DNA of 64,000 nucleotides from Bryocella elongata (GTDB lineage: Bacteria; Acidobacteriota; Terriglobia; Terriglobales; Acidobacteriaceae): positions 434,001 to 498,000 of the forward strand of contig NZ_FNVA01000001.1 in assembly GCF_900108185.1 (NCBI RefSeq), read 5' to 3'. The stretch's first letter is position 1; every line of letters begins with the position of its first letter. Both the position numbers and the translations under genes were made by a program. The notes beneath the pieces were generated by a model, which did not search any database, was not told the origin of the DNA, and worked only from the letters and a program-made list of their open reading frames with translations. Below are positions 1 through 11,010 of this stretch, piece after piece.

Positions 1-294
1 GCGAAGCCTCTGCTGGTGGAGATGTATACGCGGCTGATGACGGGTGCGGTTGCGAAGAGCAATGAGAGCGCGCGGAAGAGCTATCTTGCGGCAAAGCGCA
101 GGAACGATGCGGTGTTTGCAGGGCTGACGCGCGCGGTGCTGAAGAAGGCCGAGGGGTCGGAGGATGCGTTCGACGCGCTGGTGAGCACGATGGAGATGGT
201 GCGGTATGCGGAGACGTTCTCGTCGCTACGGGCGACGAAGGATCCGGTGCTGAAGCTGGAGGGGATTACGTGGCGGCCGGGGATTGGGCGGTGA
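1..294 (+). CDS. C-terminal fragment of an unidentified protein
   Basis: The reading frame is open from the left edge to a TGA at 292-294, so at least 97 C-terminal residues are present and the start lies outside the window. The visible part is rich in Lys, Arg and Ala, reads as mostly helical, and ends in ITWRPGIGR. I see no cysteine clusters, membrane segments or catalytic motif. The gene is convergent with mqnA, whose stop is about 60 bp away. I do not recognise the family. Confidence 0.6.
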   Translation, partial: AKPLLVEMYTRLMTGAVAKSNESARKSYLAAKRRNDAVFAGLTRAVLKKAEGSEDAFDALVSTMEMVRYAETFSSLRATKDPVLKLEGITWRPGIGR

Positions 295-352
295 TGTTGG
301 AAGTGGAAACGGGACTGATTGAGTTTTGGGTCTCGAGTTTAGGGTCGCGAGT

Positions 353-1246
353 TCAGATTCCAGATGCCAGTTCGTCAGATGCCAGTATGGGGAGATGGTT
401 GAGCGGGGGTAGGGCGTCGATGCCTGCAGCTAGCTTGCGGAAGAGCTGGATGGCGCGGAGGCAGTCGTCGTCGAGGTCGTAGTGGATGTTTTGGGTGAGG
501 TAGGTGCGCACGGTCTGGTCGGGCAGTCCGATGCGGGGCGCCCATTCGGCGACCAGGGTTTCGACGTTGGCTTTGCCGGCGATGCGGCTGTTGTTGGTGT
601 CGTCGATGAGCTGCTGCGCGGTGACGCCGCTGTGGTGGCCGAGGGCTTCAGGGCGTACGGCCCAGACGGCTGCGACCCAGGGCAGGCCGGTGCGGTCGCG
701 CCAGAGCTGGGCGAGGTCGAGCCAGAGGAGATGTGGTTGGGCGGCGTCGATGGCCTGGCGATGCTCGCGGGCGAGCAGGGCGGGATCTCCGATGAGGAGC
801 GCGGCGTCGGCGTGTTCGAGCATGGAGAGCGGCTCCGCGGGTTGCTGCACGAAGCCTGGGCGATTGCCGTGGAAGTGGGCGAAGAGGACCTTGGCGTAGG
901 CGAGGGAGCTGCGCGAGGCGGAGTCGGCGGCTACGGTTCGGACTTGGTGCAGGGCTTCGTCGACGCTGAAGGCGTGCGGATTTTTGACGAGGAGCAGGAT
1001 GCTGCGGACCTCGCTGGTGGAGGCGATGGTGCAGCCGGGCACGATGGCGAGGTGCTCGTCGAGCTCGGCGATGGGGATGAGGCCTAGATCGGCTGCGCCG
1101 GCGTGGAGCTGCGCGGCGCATTGGGCGGGAGTGGTGTAGGCGATGTCGTAGCGGGTCCGCAGCTCTGAGGCGGTGGGCTCGTGCTCGAAGTTGTAGAGGA
1201 GGGGAGCGGGGTTCAGAAACGAGATGGCCGAGACGCGCAGGGGCAC
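353..1246 (-). CDS. mqnA: MqnA, chorismate dehydratase (futalosine menaquinone pathway)
   Basis: Converts chorismate to 3-[(1-carboxyvinyl)oxy]benzoate, the first step of the futalosine route to menaquinone. The 297-residue product has the MqnA/MqnD periplasmic-binding-protein-like fold. It opens with RVSAISFLNPAPLLYNF, typical of the family, followed by DLGLIPIAELDE and ALLIGDPALLA. The only upstream in-frame start is the GTG at 1246. Its Shine-Dalgarno (AAGGAGG) directly abuts that GTG, so the real start might be the CTG at 1240 (see findings). The last residues (ASDELASGI) are encoded by a copy of a short repeat seen elsewhere in the window. Divergent from dprA. Confidence 0.9.
   Translation of the reverse strand: MPLRVSAISFLNPAPLLYNFEHEPTASELRTRYDIAYTTPAQCAAQLHAGAADLGLIPIAELDEHLAIVPGCTIASTSEVRSILLLVKNPHAFSVDEALHQVRTVAADSASRSSLAYAKVLFAHFHGNRPGFVQQPAEPLSMLEHADAALLIGDPALLAREHRQAIDAAQPHLLWLDLAQLWRDRTGLPWVAAVWAVRPEALGHHSGVTAQQLIDDTNNSRIAGKANVETLVAEWAPRIGLPDQTVRTYLTQNIHYDLDDDCLRAIQLFRKLAAGIDALPPLNHLPILASDELASGI
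354..387 (+). repeat. Short repeat family D, copy 1 (3' end of mqnA)
   Basis: The core words CAGATTCCAGATGCCAGTT and CGTCAGATGCCAG recur with few changes at 12862-12897 and 39142-39172. This copy forms the last codons of mqnA on the minus strand. A G-rich tract (GAGTTTTGGGTCTCGAG) precedes it here, and a similar tract precedes the second copy. Confidence 0.45.
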
Positions 1247-1312
1247 CTCCTTATTCTAGTCGGCGCCGGCGATGGTAGGATGCTTCCACTACGCAGCAGA
1301 GAGGTTCGCGTG

Positions 1313-2569
1313 ATGAAGGAAGAGCAACAGGCGGAGGCACGCCTGGCTTGGCTGGCATTGATGTTGTCGCCGGGGATGGGGCCTACGCGATGTGCGCGGG
1401 CGGTGCAGCGGCTGGGAGCGCCGGAACGGTTGTTTGCTTGTGCGCTGACGGAGCTGGAAGGCACGGGGATGCCGGCCGAGGCTGCGCATTTTGTCTTCGA
1501 TGGGCGGGCTCGGAAGGCAGCGATTGAGGAGTCGGCGCGGACGGCGGATGCCGGGGCTGCGTGGATCACGCGCGATGACGACGAATACCCTGCAGGGCTG
1601 CTGGAGATCTACGATCCTCCACCAATTTTGTGGGTGCGGGGCCGGATGGATCGGCTGAATCGGCCGGGGATTGCGGTGGTGGGGACTCGGCAGCCGAGCA
1701 CGTATGGAGCGGCGATGGCTGAGTCGCTGAGCCGCGACCTGGCGGCGCGCGGGATGACGATCTTCAGCGGCATGGCGCGGGGCGTTGATACTGCGGCGCA
1801 CAAGGGCGCGCTGGCCGGCGGCGGGATTACCGTAGCGGTGTGGGGGACGGGGATCGACGTGATCTATCCCAAGGAAAACAAGCGGCTGGCGGAGCAGATT
1901 GTGGAGCAGGGCGGGGCGCTGGTGAGCGAGTTTCCGCTGGGGACGTTTCCGGCGCCGCAGAACTTTCCGATCCGCAACCGGACGTTGAGTGGGATGAGTT
2001 CTGGAGTGCTGGTGGTAGAGGCGGGTGAGTATTCCGGGACGAGGATTACTGCGCGGTGTGCGCTGGATCAGGGGCGGGATGTGTATGCCGTACCGGGAAA
2101 CGTGACCACCAAGAATGCCTGGGGACCGAATACGCTGATCAAGCAGGGGGCGAAGCTAACTGCAACATGGGAGGACGTTTGGGAGGATCTGCCCTCTCAG
2201 GTTCGGCTGGCGCTGGAGGACGAGATGGCGGCCCGGTACAGCGATGGGGCGGGAGGCGATGGATCGCGGAATGAATCTTTGCAAGGGGCGACGGCATCTC
2301 TATTCGACGAAAGAGGACCCGAGCGGTCGGAGTTCCGGACGGGAGCTTCCCTCGCAGGATTTGTGGAGCGGGGAGCGATGCCGCTGGGCGAGCATGAGCG
2401 GCTGGTGCTGGAGCAGCTGCGAGTGGATGAATCGCTGCAGCTGGATGAATTAATAGAGCGGCTGGAGTCGAAGGTGACGTCCGGCGAGGTGTTTACGGCG
2501 CTGTTTGAGCTGGAGCTCGCGGGCCGGGTACGGCAGATGCCGGGAAAGAATTACGTGCGGCGCCTGTAG
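1313..2569 (+). CDS. dprA: DprA/Smf DNA-processing protein
   Basis: Binds incoming single-stranded DNA and loads RecA during natural transformation. The 418-residue product carries an N-terminal helix-hairpin-like region (LSPGMGPTRCARAVQRLG). The Rossmann-like DprA core follows, with VVGTRQPSTYGA, FSGMARGVDTAAHKGAL and QNFPIRNRTLSG. A C-terminal winged helix (QLDELIERLESK...GRVRQMPGKNYV) closes the protein. I chose ATG 1313 because AGAGAGG lies a normal distance upstream; a start further upstream would run into mqnA. The GTG at 1310 is the alternative. topA lies 257 bp downstream on the same strand, a common dprA-topA arrangement. Confidence 0.93.
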   Translation: MKEEQQAEARLAWLALMLSPGMGPTRCARAVQRLGAPERLFACALTELEGTGMPAEAAHFVFDGRARKAAIEESARTADAGAAWITRDDDEYPAGLLEIYDPPPILWVRGRMDRLNRPGIAVVGTRQPSTYGAAMAESLSRDLAARGMTIFSGMARGVDTAAHKGALAGGGITVAVWGTGIDVIYPKENKRLAEQIVEQGGALVSEFPLGTFPAPQNFPIRNRTLSGMSSGVLVVEAGEYSGTRITARCALDQGRDVYAVPGNVTTKNAWGPNTLIKQGAKLTATWEDVWEDLPSQVRLALEDEMAARYSDGAGGDGSRNESLQGATASLFDERGPERSEFRTGASLAGFVERGAMPLGEHERLVLEQLRVDESLQLDELIERLESKVTSGEVFTALFELELAGRVRQMPGKNYVRRL

Positions 2570-2723
2570 CGCAGGGGCGTGGATTTCGGGCGATATTCAC
2601 AGGGAGATCGGCGATGGCCGGCACCTGTTCGGTGGGACGGAAGTCCAACTGCCACGTGGGTCGCGGGCCCGGTATGTCGCCTGACGAAAGTGGAGTTGCT
2701 GTTTACCTGTCGCAACAGGCAGT

Positions 2724-2752
2724 TTGACTTCGCCTTGGCGACTCGTGATAGG
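2724..2752 (+). promoter_or_regulatory. Possible promoter of topA
   Basis: TTGACT at 2724-2729 matches a -35 box well. Seventeen bases downstream, GATAGG is a weak -10. Position about 75 bp before the topA start suits a promoter. The rest of the 2570-2826 spacer shows nothing else I can name. Confidence 0.25.
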
Positions 2753-2826
2753 TTGCATTGGAATGAGCGCGGACGGGGAAGCCCGAAGAGCGTCTGTATT
2801 AAAGGTGTGGGTCAAAAGGTTTCATT

Positions 2827-5769
<2,943 letters not shown>

Positions 5770-5794
5770 GTCGCTGGTCGAGATACAACGGCAC

Positions 5795-5831
5795 CCAGCC
5801 TGCCCAAGTGGCAGGCTGGTCTGTTTCTGTT
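5795..5831 (+). terminator. Terminator after topA
   Basis: Perfect 10-bp stem CCAGCCTGCC / GGCAGGCTGG with a 5-nt loop (5795-5819), followed by the T-rich run TCTGTTTCTGTT. It lies 25 bp after the topA stop. Confidence 0.8.
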
Positions 5832-6023
5832 GGGTATCAGTGGGGTCACAGGGGGAAGACTTCTACAGGCTTTTGTAGGGATCGCTCTTGCAACTTCCCA
5901 TTTCCGGTAGGTTTGTGGCATACTTAGGGTAAGCCGCTGGGCAGAACCCGGCTCCGGCTTGTACCAGGATGTCAGCAGCTGGGCTGGCGCCATCAACTTT
6001 ATTTAGAGAGATGGAAGGGGAGA

Positions 6024-6311
6024 ATGGCCAAAGCAATTTGGAACGGACAGACACTGGCTGAGAGCGATGAGATTCAGACAGTTGAGGGTAACGTCTTCTT
6101 TCCGGAAGAGGCTGTAAACAGGGTGTTTCTTCGCCCCAGCTCCACGAGCTCGACGCACCCGTTGAAGGGTCTTGCTCGGTATTACACGCTGCTGGTCGAT
6201 GGTCAGGAGAATCCTGATGCGGCGTGGTATTACCCCGATCCCAAGCCGGGTGCCCGCAAGGTGAAGCACCACGTCGCCTTCTGGCGCGGTGTGGAGATCG
6301 TCACGACGTAG
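6024..6311 (+). CDS. DUF427 family protein
   Basis: A 95-residue soluble protein. It matches the DUF427 pattern in order: VEGNVFFPEEAV, HPLKGLARYYTLLVDG, NPDAAWYYPDPKPGA, and VKHHVAFWRGVEIV near the end. The family is widespread and of unknown biochemical role. ATG 6024 has a purine-rich site (GAAGGGGAGA) just upstream. It stands alone between topA and a convergent oxidoreductase gene, with its own terminator. In the 254-bp leader I see the topA terminator but no convincing promoter boxes. Confidence 0.88.
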   Translation: MAKAIWNGQTLAESDEIQTVEGNVFFPEEAVNRVFLRPSSTSSTHPLKGLARYYTLLVDGQENPDAAWYYPDPKPGARKVKHHVAFWRGVEIVTT

Positions 6312-6340
6312 GCCCCGTTTGAATGGTTTGCAGGATCGAA

Positions 6341-6371
6341 GACGCCCCGAGTTCGGGGCGTCTTTCCTTTT
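6341..6371 (+). terminator. Terminator after the DUF427 gene
   Basis: A 9-bp GC-rich stem GACGCCCCG / CGGGGCGTC (6341-6349 and 6354-6362), then TTTCCTTTT. There is no T-run in the other direction, so it serves the plus-strand gene. Confidence 0.8.
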
Positions 6372-6382
6372 GGGGTGAGGAG

Positions 6383-7405
6383 CTACATGGCGAGGTCGAG
6401 GACGATCTTGCCGAAGTGGGCACCGTTCGCCATGTGCTCGAAGGCCGCGCGGTAGTCGGCGAGCGGGAAGACGCGGTCGATGACCGGCTGGATACGGTTG
6501 GCCTCGATGGCGGCGAGCATGCGTTCGAACATGCCTCGGCTGCCGACGTAGATGCCGTGGACCTGAACGGATTTGGCGAGGATGGGCGTCGGGTCGATGG
6601 TGGCGCCTTTGCCGCTGAGCACGCCGATGACGTAGACCTTGCCGCCGGGCGTGACGGCCTTGAGCGAGAGCGGCAGGGTGCCGGCGCCGCCGACTTCGAC
6701 GACGTGGTCCACGCCACGCTTGTTGGTGAGGGCTTGCACCTCCTGATCCCATTGGGGATTCGCGCGGTAGTTGACTGTGGCGCTCGCCCCGAGGGCCTGG
6801 GCGCGGACGAGTTTTTCGTCGGACGAGCTGGTGGCGATGACGCGGGCACCCATGGCGGAGGCGAACTGCAGGGCGAAGAGCGAGACACCGCCCGTGCCGA
6901 GGGTGAGGACGGTCTGCCCAGCGAAGAGGCCGCCGCGCTCGACGAGGGCGTTCCAGGCGGTGAGGGCAGCGCAGGGGAGCGTCGCTGCCTGTTCGTAGGT
7001 GAGGGAGTCGGGAATGCGGATGAGGCCGCTCGCGGGGAGGATGCGCTCGGTGGCGAAGACGCCGTCGATGGGGCCTCCGAGTGCGGACTTTCCGGTTGCG
7101 TTCTGGATGGGGCCGTCGCGCCAGTCCTGGAAGAAGAGCGAAGCTACCCGGTCGCCGGGCTTGAGGGTGGTGACGGCGGGGCCGACGGCGAGGACCTCGC
7201 CTGCGGCGTCGGAGCCGGGGATGCGGGGCATCTGGAGCTTGGGGTTATATTCGCCGCGGACGACCATGAGGTCGCGGTAGTTGAGCGAGGCGGCGTGGAA
7301 GCGGACGTGGACGTCAGAAGGTCCGAGGGGGCCGAGGACGATGTCCTCAAGGGCGAGGTGGTCGAGGCCGAAGGCGTGGAGGCGGAGGGTCTTGGGGGTG
7401 GGCAT
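6383..7405 (-). CDS. Zinc-independent MDR alcohol dehydrogenase / quinone oxidoreductase-like
   Basis: A 340-residue medium-chain dehydrogenase/reductase, probably NADPH-dependent. The GroES-like N-terminal half reads SLNYRDLMVVRGEY and PGSDAAGEVLAVGP. The Rossmann half has LGTGGVSLFALQFA as the dinucleotide-binding loop and a DHVVEVGGAGTLPLSL stretch. The catalytic and structural zinc cysteines of classical ADHs are absent, which points to the quinone-oxidoreductase/enoyl-reductase branch. The substrate cannot be read from the sequence. AAGGAG precedes ATG 7405. The stop of the upstream SRPBCC gene is 12 bp away, so the two are probably co-transcribed. Confidence 0.88.
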   Translation of the reverse strand: MPTPKTLRLHAFGLDHLALEDIVLGPLGPSDVHVRFHAASLNYRDLMVVRGEYNPKLQMPRIPGSDAAGEVLAVGPAVTTLKPGDRVASLFFQDWRDGPIQNATGKSALGGPIDGVFATERILPASGLIRIPDSLTYEQAATLPCAALTAWNALVERGGLFAGQTVLTLGTGGVSLFALQFASAMGARVIATSSSDEKLVRAQALGASATVNYRANPQWDQEVQALTNKRGVDHVVEVGGAGTLPLSLKAVTPGGKVYVIGVLSGKGATIDPTPILAKSVQVHGIYVGSRGMFERMLAAIEANRIQPVIDRVFPLADYRAAFEHMANGAHFGKIVLDLAM

Positions 7406-7417
7406 CGAGCGAACTCC

Positions 7418-7930
7418 TTACTCCGTGATTATCCGCGTTTGGGTGTCAGGGAGATAACGCTGCCACTCGGCGGGCGACTCCGCGACACGTTTGATGACGG
7501 CGTTGCGTTCGCGGAGGAGGTTGAGCATGTAGCGGCGGAGGAAGAGGAGCTCGGCGAGTAGACCGAGGAGCGGGAGCGGGGCGGCGATGCGGAAGACGTC
7601 CTTCATCTCGGTGAACGTGGGAGAGATGGCACGGAAGATGTGGTCGGCCTGCATGGAGCGGAAGATACCTTCGACCATGGTGACCTGGAAGTACGTGGGC
7701 GCTTGGAGCGCGGTGGTTTCGCTGGTGAGGTTCTGCCAGATGCCAAAATGTTTGGCCCGCCAGGTGACGCGCTGGTGGAGGCCAACCAGCCCAGTTGTGA
7801 CGCCGCCGGTAGCGAGTGCCTGTTCGCCGGAGTGGATGTTGGAGCGGAGGTGGACCTCGACGGAGCGGGAGAGGTCGAAGCAGCGGTCGATGGGGGCGTG
7901 GATGAGGGTGGTCTCTTCGATGTGGATCAA
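7418..7930 (-). CDS. SRPBCC-superfamily ligand-binding protein
   Basis: A START/Bet v1-like protein of 170 residues from the TTG at 7930. That start follows a GGAGG with 5-nt spacing and yields MIHIEETTLIHAPIDRCFDL, the usual opening of this family. A frame-open TTG at 7972 has no such site. Internal signatures are GLHQRVTWRAKHFGIWQ and FTEMKDVFRI. Members bind hydrophobic ligands or act as cyclase-like enzymes; no substrate can be assigned. It lies directly upstream of the MDR oxidoreductase in a likely two-gene operon. Confidence 0.8.
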   Translation of the reverse strand: MIHIEETTLIHAPIDRCFDLSRSVEVHLRSNIHSGEQALATGGVTTGLVGLHQRVTWRAKHFGIWQNLTSETTALQAPTYFQVTMVEGIFRSMQADHIFRAISPTFTEMKDVFRIAAPLPLLGLLAELLFLRRYMLNLLRERNAVIKRVAESPAEWQRYLPDTQTRIITE

Positions 7931-8047
7931 CGGGACCTCCAAGGCGAGCGTTCTAGTTTTGAACGTGTTCAAATTTTAGACGCGACGGAGCCGTCGGTCA
8001 AACTTTGTTCAGCTTGAACGGTGCGGAGGGCTTGGACGCAGCTGCGG

Positions 8048-9973
8048 TTATGGGTGGCCGGAGGTGGGTGGGGTGGTGGTCGCTTTGCTCTCGGGCGGAC
8101 TCCCACTGGGGTCCTCGGTGTGATGAAGGCCGATCTGGGCATCGAGCGCGGACTGAATGAGCGCGGCGGAGTCCTTGCGGCCAAATTCCTTTGCGTGGTC
8201 CAGGGCTGATTTACCATCCTTATCTCGCGAGGTGGGATCGGCTCCCGATTCGAGGAGGAGCTTTGCGATCTCGGGGTCGAAGGCGTACATGAGTGCGGTG
8301 CCGCCGGAGGAGTCGCGTTGATTGACCTTTGCGCCAGCGCCGAGGAGGAGTTGAGCGATCTCTGCGGAGTCGGCCATGAAGAGAGGCGGCCGGTTCCACA
8401 GGTCTTCCTCGTTGGGGTCTTCTCCGGCTGCGAGCAGCAGTTTGACGATGGAGGCCGCCTCACCGGGATGCTCGTCATCGTTGCGGTCGACGGCCTGCGC
8501 GAGGAGAGAATGGCCGTCGTTGGCCGCCAGGGAGACGCTGGCGCCTCGTTGCAGAAGGCGCTTGACAATGCTGATGTGGCCGCGGCTCACCGCTGCGAAG
8601 AGAGGAGATTGTGGGCCTTGGTCATCGTCCTCATCGGAGGATTTCGGATAGGCCAGTCTGAGGGGCGCGTGATGATCGAGCCAGAAGTCGACAACGGGGA
8701 TAGATCCGGATGTCGCTGCCATCGAGAGACATTCGTAGCGGACATGGGGCGGAAGACTCGAGGCCTTTGCCGGGGTGACGAGCATGCGCTGGACGAGGTC
8801 GATGTCTCCCGAGGCGGATGCGGCGCATATGGGGGAGGGGGTGTTCTTGTCGGCGGAGACGAGGGGCGTCTTGGCGACGATGAAGGCATCGGTGAGAGGC
8901 GTGCGCTTGCTGGCGATGGCGTTGTTGTAGAGGGCCAGATTGGTCGCGTCGGCTGCGGCGAAGTTCCAGTGCTCGGCGCGGAGAGAGGAGAGGGTGTTGT
9001 CATTGCCACGAACCCAGCGTGCAGTGTCAGCGGCTTCGTCGATCGCTGATTCGAGATGTTCGATGGCTTCGGGGAGGCCGACGACGAGGCCCCCGTAGTC
9101 GTGGACCGTCTTCGTGATCTTGCCGAAGGTGACTGTCAAGGTTTGCGAAGGCATGTCGGTCCAGTTGCAGGTGTAATCGTTTTGCGCAGATAGGAAGTCT
9201 GCGCGGCGGAAGGAGTTCCAGAGCTCTCGCATTGTGTCCGACGAGACTCGTGCGTGATGGATTCCGGGCACGGTGACGAAGGCATAAGGACGATCTGGCG
9301 CAACGAAGGTGATGTCTCCATCACCGCTTAACGTCACCTTGTAGCTTGGACAGGAGCCGAGGCAGCCGGTGCGTTCGAGGGAGATGTTGACTGTCCTCAT
9401 GTAGGGCACTTCAGGGAGAGGGATGTGCACACTCTCCCAGCGTTCCTGAGGGTATACACGGACGTAGTCGGTGAATTCGACGCGGCGGATCTGGCCATCG
9501 ATGCGAACTGGCTGGAAGGCGCGGTGCATCTCGATCTCTTGTGCCTGGGCGTAGAACTTCTCTGGGCCGCCCGTGGGGGTCGCGGAGTCGACGCGTCCGT
9601 TCTCGTTGACCACGACTTCGAGGGTGACGCTGACCATCATGCCGAAGATGCGACCGCCCTGGTGCATGGCTCGCTGGATGGGCGTGAGGTTGGGCGGGTC
9701 TGGGTCGTCGTCGGCGTGGATGTTGACGACAGGTGTGAGGAGACGCATCTCCATGCGGTCGGGGAGCGGAACCGGATCGGGCCTGAGTTGTTGCGCGCTG
9801 AGTTTCAGTGTGAGAACGACGAGGCACAAGAGGGATGCCACAAGAAAGATGCGGGTCTCTCCACTACGCGGGCCGATGAGACCGTTGCGCTTCGATCGAG
9901 GTGACACAGTGCGATGACGGGCCGCGTGGCGATCGCGGGACGGGTACTCTGCAGGAACGTCTTTGAGCCGCAT
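8048..9973 (-). CDS. Secreted/membrane-anchored ankyrin-repeat protein with DUF6438-like domain
   Basis: From ATG 9973 the product is 641 residues. A hydrophobic segment (IFLVASLLCLVVLTLKLSA) at about residues 44-62 should direct it to the envelope. After it comes a TonB-C-like stretch (VTLEVVVNENGRVDSATPTG), then a DUF6438-like domain (ISLERTGCLGSCPSYKVTLS). The C-terminal half holds several ankyrin repeats (SPLFAAVSRGHISIVKRLL, IVKLLLAAGEDPNEED, IAQLLLGAGAKVNQRD, IAKLLLESGADPTSRD). The start is uncertain: ATG 9973 has no clear ribosome site, and GTG 9841 would begin right at the signal segment. Part of the N-terminal tail is encoded by an intergenic-type repeat (9850-9907). Probable role: protein interaction in the periplasm; substrate unknown. 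Confidence 0.8.
   Translation of the reverse strand: MRLKDVPAEYPSRDRHAARHRTVSPRSKRNGLIGPRSGETRIFLVASLLCLVVLTLKLSAQQLRPDPVPLPDRMEMRLLTPVVNIHADDDPDPPNLTPIQRAMHQGGRIFGMMVSVTLEVVVNENGRVDSATPTGGPEKFYAQAQEIEMHRAFQPVRIDGQIRRVEFTDYVRVYPQERWESVHIPLPEVPYMRTVNISLERTGCLGSCPSYKVTLSGDGDITFVAPDRPYAFVTVPGIHHARVSSDTMRELWNSFRRADFLSAQNDYTCNWTDMPSQTLTVTFGKITKTVHDYGGLVVGLPEAIEHLESAIDEAADTARWVRGNDNTLSSLRAEHWNFAAADATNLALYNNAIASKRTPLTDAFIVAKTPLVSADKNTPSPICAASASGDIDLVQRMLVTPAKASSLPPHVRYECLSMAATSGSIPVVDFWLDHHAPLRLAYPKSSDEDDDQGPQSPLFAAVSRGHISIVKRLLQRGASVSLAANDGHSLLAQAVDRNDDEHPGEAASIVKLLLAAGEDPNEEDLWNRPPLFMADSAEIAQLLLGAGAKVNQRDSSGGTALMYAFDPEIAKLLLESGADPTSRDKDGKSALDHAKEFGRKDSAALIQSALDAQIGLHHTEDPSGSPPESKATTTPPTSGHP
9850..9907 (+). 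repeat. Repeat family C copy at the 5' end of the ankyrin gene
   Basis: GGTCTCTCCACTACGCGG, then a variable part, then CTTCGATCGAGGTGACAC. The same frame of words (GGTCTCTCCACTGCGG ... CGGTCGAGATGACA) recurs at 63628-63684. Looser relatives ending in GGAATGACA or AGGATGACA occur at 25770-25800 and 58650-58713. Confidence 0.5.
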
Positions 9974-10073
9974 GGAGGAAAGGATCGCACCCAGCTGGCC
10001 GGGAGGCAATACGGCGGCTGATGGTTCAGGAGCGACCGGACAAAAGCGACGATTGGGGGAATTTGGTGATTGA

Positions 10074-10111
10074 CATAATCGCCTAAATCCACAACTATGT
10101 GGTTGTGGATT
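10074..10111 (+). promoter_or_regulatory. Probable promoter and operator of the arsR-like gene
   Basis: CATAAT at 10074-10079 is a good -10 box. Seven bases downstream begins a perfect 10-bp inverted repeat, AATCCACAAC (10086-10095) and GTTGTGGATT (10102-10111), with a 6-nt spacer. The right arm overlaps the GTG start region of the regulator. Such a dyad over the transcript start is what an autoregulated ArsR-type gene would have. No Shine-Dalgarno precedes the start codon. Confidence 0.5.
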
Positions 10112-10452
10112 CTCTGGGCACAACGTTGGCGGCTTTGTCGGACCCGACGCGGCGGGCGATGGTCGATCGGCTGACTCGTGGGCCGGCGACGGTGGGTGTT
10201 CTGACCGAGCCGTTTGATGTTTCTCAGCAGATGATCTCGAAGCACATTGCGTGCCTGGTGCGGGCGCGGATCGTGATCAAGACGAAGCGGGGACGAGAGA
10301 GTGTTTGCAGGCTGAGGCCGGAGGCGATCAAGACCGTCAGTGACTGGGCGATCAGCTATCGCAGGTTCTGGGAAGAGAGTTTCGACAAGCTGGGCGTGGT
10401 TCTCAATCAAATGAAGAAAGAGGAGGTGCGAGATGGCAGAAAAGACGGTTAG
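10099..10452 (+). CDS. ArsR-family winged-helix transcriptional regulator
   Basis: A 117-residue regulator. LAALSDPTRRAMVDRL is the classic ArsR N-terminal signature; the recognition region is VSQQMISKHIACLVRARIV, followed by the wing (TKRGRESVCRL). No metal-binding cysteine box (ELCVCDL type) is present, so it belongs to the non-metal branch that is typically paired with AHSA1 proteins. Starts are GTG 10099 or GTG 10105; both fall inside the inverted repeat, so translation may be leaderless or nearly so. Its 3' end overlaps the AHSA1 gene by 20 bp, indicating one operon. Confidence 0.85.
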   Translation: MVVDSLGTTLAALSDPTRRAMVDRLTRGPATVGVLTEPFDVSQQMISKHIACLVRARIVIKTKRGRESVCRLRPEAIKTVSDWAISYRRFWEESFDKLGVVLNQMKKEEVRDGRKDG

Positions 10453-10942
10453 CGAAGTGGAGCGGATGGTGGTGACACGTGTGTTCGATGCCCCACGCGA
10501 GTTGGTGTGGAAGGCGTGGACCGATCCGAAGTACATCATGCAGTGGTGGGGGCCGAAGGGTTTTACTTCGCCGGCTTGTGAGATGGACTTCCGCGTTGGA
10601 GGGAAGCTGCTGTGCTGCATGAAGTCGCCGGATGGGCAGGAGTTCTGGAATGCGAGCGAGTTCCACGAGATTATTCCGCAGGAGAAGATCGTTTCCTCCA
10701 TGTACTTCGCGGACTCGAAGGGCAACAAGATCGATCCAGCGACGCTTGGGATTGAGCACGAGGCGATCGAAGATGCGTTTGACGTGACGCTGTTTGAGGA
10801 TCTTGGCAACGGCCAGACACGGCTTACGTTCATCGGAAACGAACCGGCGGAGAGTGCGAAGAACAGCGGACAGATGGAAGGCTGGAACCAGATCCTCGAC
10901 AAGATCGCCGACGTTCTCGCGGAGATGAAGCAGGCGAAGTAG
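10433..10942 (+). CDS. AHSA1/SRPBCC domain protein
   Basis: A 169-residue protein of the activator-of-Hsp90-ATPase-like START-fold family. VVTRVFDAPRELVWKAWTDP and MQWWGPKGFTSPACEMDF are diagnostic, and MEGWNQILDKIADVL is the C-terminal helix. AGGAGGTGCGAG precedes the ATG. Pairing with an ArsR regulator is a recurrent bacterial arrangement and suggests the regulator controls this gene. The ligand or function is unknown. Confidence 0.87.
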   Translation: MAEKTVSEVERMVVTRVFDAPRELVWKAWTDPKYIMQWWGPKGFTSPACEMDFRVGGKLLCCMKSPDGQEFWNASEFHEIIPQEKIVSSMYFADSKGNKIDPATLGIEHEAIEDAFDVTLFEDLGNGQTRLTFIGNEPAESAKNSGQMEGWNQILDKIADVLAEMKQAK

Positions 10943-11010
10943 GAAGCTCGTGGCAAACGTAGCCGGGTGACCGGGCTTGGTATCTTGTAAGGCCCCCAAG
11001 CCTCCAAGCC

